This document shows positions 5,450 through 11,479 of a stretch of 11,479 nucleotides of DNA, one piece after another. Origin of the DNA: an uncultured Pedobacter sp. (lineage in GTDB: Bacteria > Bacteroidota > Bacteroidia > Sphingobacteriales > Sphingobacteriaceae); assembly GCA_946478755.1 (NCBI GenBank), contig CAMLDJ010000167.1, positions 1 through 11,479 on the forward strand, read 5' to 3'. The notes under the pieces were generated by a model, which was given only the letters and a program-made list of their open reading frames with translations, made no database searches and was not told the DNA's origin. Numbering within the stretch: position 1 is the stretch's first letter; each line of letters starts with the position of its first letter. Both the position numbers and the translations under genes were made by a program.

Positions 5450-8400
5450 CTAATCTTTCCTGATAATGGTGATATATCCTTTGAAAGGCCGTTTTCCGGT
5501 GCCAAAGTCAATGATATAGTAATAGGTGTTTTCGGATAAAGCTGTACCGTTAAACATACCGCCCCAGGTATTATCGTATCCCTTTTTGCTGTAAACCAAA
5601 CGGCCGGCCTTATCAAAAACCTTCACTTCATTATTTGGATAAAGGTCAATGTTGTCCACTATCCAGGTATCATTGTAGCCATCGTTATTTGGGGTCAGGA
5701 TATTGGTGGCTTTGATCTTTGCATAATCATCCAGCACAGTGATCGTAAAGCTTTGAGCCTGACTGCAGCCGCTGACATTGCCTGCTGTTACCATATAGGT
5801 AGCCGACTCTGAAGGGCGGATGGTTAACGCCGCCGTGTTTTGGCCTGAAATAATCCCATTCGCATTGGCCCAAAGATATGTTGTTCCCCCGCTGGCGGTT
5901 AACACCACCGTTTCTCCTTTGCTAATCGTGCTGCCTTTATCACTGCTGATACTGATGACCGGCAAGGCATTAATGGTTAGCGTTCCGCTCTGGTAGCTGA
6001 AATTATAATTAGCCGAACTTCCCCCATTTACGGTTAATACATACACGCCGGCCGCCGAACTTTGCTCCGCCTCCGTGCTTACGACCGGTTTGCGCTCCAG
6101 GCTTGTAGCATCCTCGTTCTTAAAGCCGGAATAGCTCAGGGTAAATATCGGGTCATTTTCACCATAGCAACGTGTCTTATCCTCAGCTTTAACTGTTAAG
6201 GTGGCTTTTCCAATGGCCAGGTTAGCTGGAACATAGCTTAAGGTATAGTTGTTGCTCAAAACTACGCTGCCCTGGTTAATCATATAAGTCCCCGGACCTT
6301 CTCCGGTCTGGCGACTTAAGGCCCCGCTAAGCCCATCACCACCTACCAGGTTGCCGCTGGTAACCTGATAGGTCAGCACCGGGTCGGTATCACCGTAGGT
6401 CTTGCTTTTGGTATCAGCCGTAATGGTCACAGGCAGGGAGGTTATTTTCAGGTCGCCGTTCTCAAAGCTTATATCATAGTTATCTGATGTCAGTCCCTGT
6501 GGAATGATCGTATATGCATTCACATCTTTTGCGCCCTGCGAAGTACCAGTATAGCTTAATGCCCCCGACAGGACGTTCTCATCTTCGCTGTTTACAAAGC
6601 CGCTGTACATTACGCCGTTGCCGGTACTGTAAGGCAGGCCGTCATAAACTTTGGTATCGTCATTGGCTTTAATGGTCAATGCTTTACGTTTAATCACTAA
6701 AGTTTGTGTTACCGGGGTTGCGGCATTATGGGCGGCATCGCCTGGCTGGCTGGCCGTAAGGATAACGGTTCCTGCCCGGTGGATTGTCAGCGTATTGCCC
6801 AATATAGAAGCGACAGCCGGATCATTGCAGATATAACTCATGGGTAATACTGACGATGCAGATGCTGTTAACTCAAATGCTGCGTCGCCATATGTCTTAT
6901 TAGCCAGCGCCGTAAAAGTGATGGTTTGACCGGCTCTCGGAGTACCGGTAACATCGGAGGTAAGGCTACTTTCGTTACCTGTTTTGTCCACCGCCTGTAT
7001 ATGGTAATAATAAACCGTGCCATTGGTTAAACCGGTATGGGTATAACTGTTAAGCGACGCATCAACGGTCTCCAGTAAAGTAGTCGGGTTTGCCGAAGTG
7101 CCGCCATACACCTTGTAGCTCAGCACATCTGTTTCTCCAATGGCTGCCCAGTGCAGGGTAATCCCTTTATCTTCAGTTACGGCGGTCAATCCGGTCGGGG
7201 TGGCGGGGGCAATGGCGTCTATCCATATCCCTTCCGTATTTGCTACGGCGTTTAAAGATGAAAGGACATCATTACCTGCAGCATCGCGGATAACCCCTCC
7301 GTTCAAGCCCATCAAGGCTTCCGTCTCGATGCCGTTTTTATCCTCCTGCCCGGACATTACTGTTGTCCTGAACAGTAGACCCGTGCTTCCGCTTCCGCTG
7401 ATAAAGTCAGCACGTACAATACCTCCTGTGTTTAATATCAGGGTAATATAAGGTATGCCACCGACTGTATTTACGACCACCGTCTCGCTGAGGTTGATGG
7501 TAAAATCCAAGTTCTCCCCGGCTTTATAAGTCCTATCGGCTGGTACACTTACCGAGGTAACTGCCGGCGCCAGGCCGTCAATAACGATGGCTTTATTTGC
7601 TGCCAGCGAACCGGCTGCGCCCCCGGCAGGTAGGGTAAGAACCGTGTTGGTGCCATAGTTATTCATTATGGTGCCGCCGTTCAGGCTTAACGCCGCTGTG
7701 CTTTGATAATCCAGATCGGCGCTTGTGTCGCCCGATTGTACGGTGTAAGAAAAAGTTAATGTGCTGCTCCCCGTACCGCTTATGTAGTCAGCGTTGCGGC
7801 CGGTGCTTCCAGTTTCCAGCAGCAGGCATGGGATGCCACCGGAAGTATTGACGTTTACGTTTTGGTCGAAACTAAGGGTAAGGCTAATGATATCATCGGT
7901 TTTATAAAGACCATCAGCAGCAGTACTGCTTACGTCAAGCACCTCAGGGGCAACACTATTTACCGTAATAACAATCGTTTTCGTTGCAGTACCGGCGCCA
8001 ATACCTCCGCTATTTCCTAAATCGTCACTGTTGATCTGCAGGCTTGCCGAACCCGAATAACCGGATGTCGGTATAAAGGTGAGCTCGTTTAAGGCAGCAT
8101 TGATATCTGTAATGCTGCCCGTGAAGGTCATTGCACCGTCTGCCGTACCGTCTCCTTCTCCCACAGGAAAAGACAATCCAGAAGTTCCCGAGAGCGTCAT
8201 CAGGCCATTGGCGGCTACCAGGTTTACCTGTATCGTAGCAGGACCCGCGTCGGCGTCGCTTACCGAAACCAGGTTAGTATTAGCTGTACTAAACACCAAA
8301 CCCGCATCCATATCGGTTGTGGCGATTGCCGGGGCGGTTAACACCGGCCCATCGTTTACCGCGGTAACATTTAGCATTTTAGTAGCCTCGATGCTGTTTA

Positions 8401-11400
8401 CCACGCCGTCGTTTACTACCAAACTGATCTTGCGCACTGCAGTATTGGGTGTTTCAAAACTGTTTGTATAAGTAACTGCCCTCAGGGCCAATTGCCATTG
8501 TGCTACGGTAGCGGTTGCACCGGCTGATATCAAAGTAAGCACACCGGTAGCAGCATTGTAGCTGGCAGTAATGTTGCCCATGCTGCTGCCGCCGTTAGAG
8601 AAGGTCAGCACATCTTGTCCATTTTGAAAGTTACCGGTAATACTAACCGTTGCGGAGCTAAAAGTACTGTTATCGACATCAGTAGCGGTTAGGCTGCCAT
8701 CTATAACCACTGGTGTGGAAGTTGCGTTATTACCCTCGGTAAAGGAGGCATAACCGCTGGACGCAGTTAATACAGGTATCGATACAATAGATTCGTAAGC
8801 GCCCATATCAACAATACCCTCCTCAGCAAAACGGTAGACACGGACATTACCGGCTAAATCTATTGAGCTGGCATTTAAGCCGGGATATAGCGTATTATTG
8901 CCGGAATTTACAGCCGGGCTGCTTCCTTTTAAGGTATAATCTCCGTTAGCGGCATCATTAAACTGAGGGTCGGCATTTAGGTTACCTGTTCCGGCATAAC
9001 CACCTTGTACAATACTGTTTTGTATCATTAAGGCGGCTCCTCTATTGTCATAAATACCACTATTATTTTCCCATATAATGCTGTTATTGATAACAGACGC
9101 ATTTTGGTCGTTATAAATTCCGCCGCCGACATCCGTTGCATTGTTTCCTGTAATGGTAACATTCGTCAATGTTGGCGAAGAATCTGGAAAACTATATATT
9201 CCTCCTCCTTTCTGATCTGCCTTGTTTTTGCTTATTACCACATTAAGCAATTCAGGACTGGCCGGATAGTTAGCCATTCCTCCTCCAAATTTTGCATGAT
9301 TATTAGAGATGATAACGAACTTTAATAAAGGATGAGCGTCAACATTGAATATACCTCCACCGTAATCGCCTTTATTATTCTGAATAAGCAGGTTACTTAA
9401 TACCGCATTGGAATTATTAATAACCACCCCACCACCAGCATCCTTATCCGTATTATAGTATCCATTGATAACAACAACATCGTTACCGTTTCCATTAGCA
9501 TTTCCGCCGCTTATTGTAAAGCCATCTAATATCGTATTCCCTGCATTTCCGCAACTAATTACAACGTGATAAGCATTACTGCCATTAATTGTACCGTCAG
9601 AACCATCGTTATTATCCAGGTCGCCGCTCAAAACCGAACCGTTCCGGGTAGAAGGAAGTATACGTGTATCAGTCAAATCATCAATACCATTATCAGGGTC
9701 AAAGCCGCCGTATACTTTTACATCCTTTACCAGCAAGAAGGCGTTATCCTGGCCCTTGTTTGCAAAGTTAGCGCCGTCTTCAGGGCTGTACCTCGGTTTA
9801 TAGATGCCTGTAGCTACCCATATTTCTTTTATGGCTCCAGGGGTAGTGGTGTTTAATTCTTTGGCCGCTTTTAAGGCATCGGCCAGTTCGGGAGTCGCAT
9901 TCGCCCAACTATCGCCTTTCAAGCTGCCGGCACCATTTTGTTTCACATACAAAATTCCATCAGTACCGGGAACAGGTACGGGATTGTAGGTGCTTTCATA
10001 AGCCCCCAGGTCAATGGAGCCTTTTTGTATACGGAGACTGCCGGCCGCATCGGTAGTAATGGCTGATAAATCAGGGTTTTGACCGGCATCAAATAAGGTA
10101 TTATTCCCCATGCCAATGGCCGGGCCGCCCGTGCGAAGGCTGTAATCGCCAGTTACCGGACTGGTAAATACCTGCGCGACAGTAATACCGGAAGAACTGA
10201 TATTGCCGTTATCGGTACCGGTTAAATCCTGCACCAGGCTGTTGGAAATAACAGGAGTGTGACTCCCATTGTTCCTATTAGAAATACCCGGATATGTCGG
10301 TGCCATATTGTTATACACAATACTGTTCCGGATTGAGGGAGATGATGAATCATTGCCTATCCCGCCGCCGCCGGAATCAGCCGTATTACCGCTGATGGTT
10401 ACATTGGTCAACACAGGAGATGAGTTTGTATAATTGTATATCCCGCCGCCGCTGCCAGTAGTCTTATTACCGCTGATAATTATATTGGTAAGCACCGGAG
10501 ATGATGAAGAATTGTATATCCCGCCGCCTCTAGCATTAGCCGTATTACCGCTGATGGTTACATTGGTAAGCTCAGGAGATGAAGAAACATTGCATATCCC
10601 GCCGCCGGTGGAATAATAAACCGTTTTCAAATTAACGGTTATAAATCCCGTTGGATGACCGGTCGCATTCCCTCCCCTTATGGTAAAGCCATTAATCGCC
10701 GCACTACCTACCTCTCCGGCAGAAATGATCACGTGATAAGCATTATACCCATTATTTGTACCGCCGAGGTCGTTATTATCCAGATCACCGCTCAATACCG
10801 TTTCGTTTGTAGCCTTGCTTAAATCCCTGCCGGTCAATGCCGTTTCTGTTCCGGCAAAGCCACCGTAAAGTTTTACATCCTTTACCAGCAGGAAAGTATT
10901 ATTCCGGCCCTGGTCTGTTCCGAAGCTGGTGCCATATTGGGGGCTGTACATTGGTTTATAGATGCCTTTAGCCACCCATATTTCTTTTATGGTTCCGGGG
11001 ATAGTAGTGTTTAATTCATTGGCAGCTTTTAATGCATCGGCCAGTTCGGGAGCCGCATTTGCCCAGCTATCGCCTTTCATGCTGCCGGCACCATTTTGTT
11101 TCACATACACAATGCCATCAGCACTGGGAACAGGTACGGGATTGTATGCGCTTTCGTAAGCACCCAAATCAATAATTCCGCCACCGGCTTTATTATAAAT
11201 ACGGGCATTGCCGGCCAGATCGGTTCTGGTGGCAGACAAATCGGGTGTCTGCCCGGTATTAAAATAAGCATTGCTTCCGGCATCAATAGCTGGACTGCCT
11301 GCTTTCAGCGTATAATCGCCCGCTAAAGCATTGATAAACAATGGATCAAGGCTGCCATTCACATTACCATTACTGGTACCGGTTATACCTTCTACCAGGC

Positions 11401-11479
11401 TGTGAGCATATACCGGTGTACTTGAATCGTTAAATACATTATTTACGGTAACATTATCCGTTTTTTTATTGCCCCAGAT
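5450..11479 (-). CDS. Giant multidomain T9SS-secreted adhesin-like protein (5' end cut by window)
   Basis: The frame is open from the stop at 5450 to the window edge (2009 codons), so the start lies outside; the GTG at 11362 is internal. Residues counted from the edge: 1-896 are right-handed beta-helix (pectin-lyase-fold) modules, each with GDY-x-L, SPAIDAG-like and DLGAYES-like closing motifs (GAYES near 105, 495, 895) and YVKQNGAGS openings at 125 and 511. About 900-1041 and 1045-1178 are cadherin-like domains (TAVNDGPVLTAP at the first junction). About 1180-1305 and 1306-1425 are two related Ig-like domains (FISGSGST, LNGG). About 1426-1514 is a fibronectin type III domain (VYYYHIQAVDKTGNES). 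About 1517-1839 is a chain of MBG/YDG-type domains (KTYGD, KVYDG, KTYGD, RCYGEND). About 1840-1920 is one Ig-like domain. 1924-2009 is the type B gliding-motility C-terminal domain (ILTPNNDGYNDTW; TWGG; GYITIIRKD). It should cross the outer membrane by T9SS and stay surface-bound or be released; ligand unknown. Confidence 0.93.
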   Translation of the reverse strand: MWGNKKTDNVTVNNVFNDSSTPVYAHSLVEGITGTSNGNVNGSLDPLFINALAGDYTLKAGSPAIDAGSNAYFNTGQTPDLSATRTDLAGNARIYNKAGGGIIDLGAYESAYNPVPVPSADGIVYVKQNGAGSMKGDSWANAAPELADALKAANELNTTIPGTIKEIWVAKGIYKPMYSPQYGTSFGTDQGRNNTFLLVKDVKLYGGFAGTETALTGRDLSKATNETVLSGDLDNNDLGGTNNGYNAYHVIISAGEVGSAAINGFTIRGGNATGHPTGFITVNLKTVYYSTGGGICNVSSSPELTNVTISGNTANARGGGIYNSSSSPVLTNIIISGNKTTGSGGGIYNYTNSSPVLTNVTISGNTADSGGGGIGNDSSSPSIRNSIVYNNMAPTYPGISNRNNGSHTPVISNSLVQDLTGTDNGNISSSGITVAQVFTSPVTGDYSLRTGGPAIGMGNNTLFDAGQNPDLSAITTDAAGSLRIQKGSIDLGAYESTYNPVPVPGTDGILYVKQNGAGSLKGDSWANATPELADALKAAKELNTTTPGAIKEIWVATGIYKPRYSPEDGANFANKGQDNAFLLVKDVKVYGGFDPDNGIDDLTDTRILPSTRNGSVLSGDLDNNDGSDGTINGSNAYHVVISCGNAGNTILDGFTISGGNANGNGNDVVVINGYYNTDKDAGGGVVINNSNAVLSNLLIQNNKGDYGGGIFNVDAHPLLKFVIISNNHAKFGGGMANYPASPELLNVVISKNKADQKGGGIYSFPDSSPTLTNVTITGNNATDVGGGIYNDQNASVINNSIIWENNSGIYDNRGAALMIQNSIVQGGYAGTGNLNADPQFNDAANGDYTLKGSSPAVNSGNNTLYPGLNASSIDLAGNVRVYRFAEEGIVDMGAYESIVSIPVLTASSGYASFTEGNNATSTPVVIDGSLTATDVDNSTFSSATVSITGNFQNGQDVLTFSNGGSSMGNITASYNAATGVLTLISAGATATVAQWQLALRAVTYTNSFETPNTAVRKISLVVNDGVVNSIEATKMLNVTAVNDGPVLTAPAIATTDMDAGLVFSTANTNLVSVSDADAGPATIQVNLVAANGLMTLSGTSGLSFPVGEGDGTADGAMTFTGSITDINAALNELTFIPTSGYSGSASLQINSDDLGNSGGIGAGTATKTIVITVNSVAPEVLDVSSTAADGLYKTDDIISLTLSFDQNVNVNTSGGIPCLLLETGSTGRNADYISGTGSSTLTFSYTVQSGDTSADLDYQSTAALSLNGGTIMNNYGTNTVLTLPAGGAAGSLAANKAIVIDGLAPAVTSVSVPADRTYKAGENLDFTINLSETVVVNTVGGIPYITLILNTGGIVRADFISGSGSTGLLFRTTVMSGQEDKNGIETEALMGLNGGVIRDAAGNDVLSSLNAVANTEGIWIDAIAPATPTGLTAVTEDKGITLHWAAIGETDVLSYKVYGGTSANPTTLLETVDASLNSYTHTGLTNGTVYYYHIQAVDKTGNESSLTSDVTGTPRAGQTITFTALANKTYGDAAFELTASASSVLPMSYICNDPAVASILGNTLTIHRAGTVILTASQPGDAAHNAATPVTQTLVIKRKALTIKANDDTKVYDGLPYSTGNGVMYSGFVNSEDENVLSGALSYTGTSQGAKDVNAYTIIPQGLTSDNYDISFENGDLKITSLPVTITADTKSKTYGDTDPVLTYQVTSGNLVGGDGLSGALSRQTGEGPGTYMINQGSVVLSNNYTLSYVPANLAIGKATLTVKAEDKTRCYGENDPIFTLSYSGFKNEDATSLERKPVVSTEAEQSSAAGVYVLTVNGGSSANYNFSYQSGTLTINALPVISISSDKGSTISKGETVVLTASGGTTYLWANANGIISGQNTAALTIRPSESATYMVTAGNVSGCSQAQSFTITVLDDYAKIKATNILTPNNDGYNDTWIVDNIDLYPNNEVKVFDKAGRLVYSKKGYDNTWGGMFNGTALSENTYYYIIDFGTGKRPFKGYITIIRKD
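9795..10012 (-). repeat. Long direct repeat, copy 2 (beta-helix module opening)
   Basis: Second copy of the unit at 10953-11170. Shared runs include the bases encoding AGTGTTTCAC-side codons of YVKQNGAGS and the PVPVPGTDG linker. Differences are mostly third-position changes plus a few substitutions (for example VAKGIYKPM against VATGIYKPR), so selection has kept the protein while the DNA drifted. Confidence 0.85.
10350..10615 (-). repeat. 26-27-codon tandem repeats in the beta-helix
   Basis: On the minus strand, three units follow one another with spacings of 78 and 81 bases (attggt landmarks at 10562, 10484 and 10403). Each encodes SSSP-x-LTN-x-x-ISGN followed by a variable five-residue stretch and GGGIYN. 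This is one turn of a parallel beta-helix per repeat. The glycine-rich GGGI corner and the N of IYN are nearly invariant; the stretch between ISGN and GGG varies. A related pair of turns occurs in the second module near 9110-9260. Confidence 0.8.
10953..11170 (-). repeat. Long direct repeat, copy 1 (beta-helix module opening)
   Basis: This stretch is closely similar to 9795-10012 with the same order and no length change between the compared landmarks; the offset is 1158 bases (386 codons). It encodes GAYES, the PVPVP linker, YVKQNGAGS-KGDSWANA, the ELADALKAA helix and the IKEIWVA-GIYKP strand. Protein-level similarity extends well to both sides, so a whole beta-helix module was duplicated in tandem and the copies then diverged. 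Confidence 0.85.

Noticed and set aside
10350..10615. CRISPR-like array of regularly spaced repeats
   Set aside because: The repeats are in frame, diverged at third positions, and encode glycine-rich beta-helix turns; they are protein repeats, not identical repeats with unrelated spacers.
11360..11362. GTG as the start of the giant gene
   Set aside because: The frame stays open for 39 more codons to the window edge and those codons (GNKKTDNVTVNNVF, SLVEG) continue the beta-helix pattern, so the start lies outside the window.

Overview
The window looks like a chromosomal piece of a Bacteroidota bacterium, most likely a Sphingobacteriaceae-type genus (Pedobacter/Mucilaginibacter-like; this is inference). 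The signs are a type IX secretion (T9SS) cargo protein with a gliding-motility-type C-terminal domain, a PorP/SprF-family outer membrane partner behind it, TAnnTTTG-type promoter elements, and start codons with weak or no Shine-Dalgarno sequences.

Layout. Left flank (1-833): the 3' end of a MmcQ/YjbR-family gene faces an unrecognised 152-codon gene on the minus strand. Middle (about 846-4420): an AT-rich patchwork (a sampled ABC-gene line is about 28% G+C, a sampled porP-like line about 52%). It holds a promoterless coding remnant on the minus strand, a small three-helix membrane protein overlapping an ABC ATPase gene, a 16-codon ORF, a class D beta-lactamase, a short promoter-hairpin-T-run unit, several small hypothetical ORFs that overlap by a few bases, and a decayed minus-strand AAA ATPase that still has a good promoter element. 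Right part (4529-11479): on the minus strand, a giant secreted protein (2009 codons in the window, 5' end missing) followed after 33 bases by a PorP/SprF-family gene.

How the genes fit together. The giant protein runs from right-handed beta-helix modules, through cadherin-like and other Ig-like domains, one fibronectin type III domain and a chain of MBG/YDG-type domains, to a type B T9SS C-terminal domain. The PorP/SprF-like protein next to it is the kind of partner that tethers or helps export such cargo at the outer membrane. The membrane protein-ABC ATPase pair is translationally coupled and may form one transcript with the beta-lactamase. The rest of the middle region looks like an accessory site where genes have been gained and lost repeatedly.

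No complete novel system is proven here. The items most worth following up are the KAG variant of the third beta-lactamase motif, the permease-less ABC pair, the roughly 50-nt promoter-hairpin transcript unit, and the 1158-bp duplication inside the beta-helix part of the giant adhesin.
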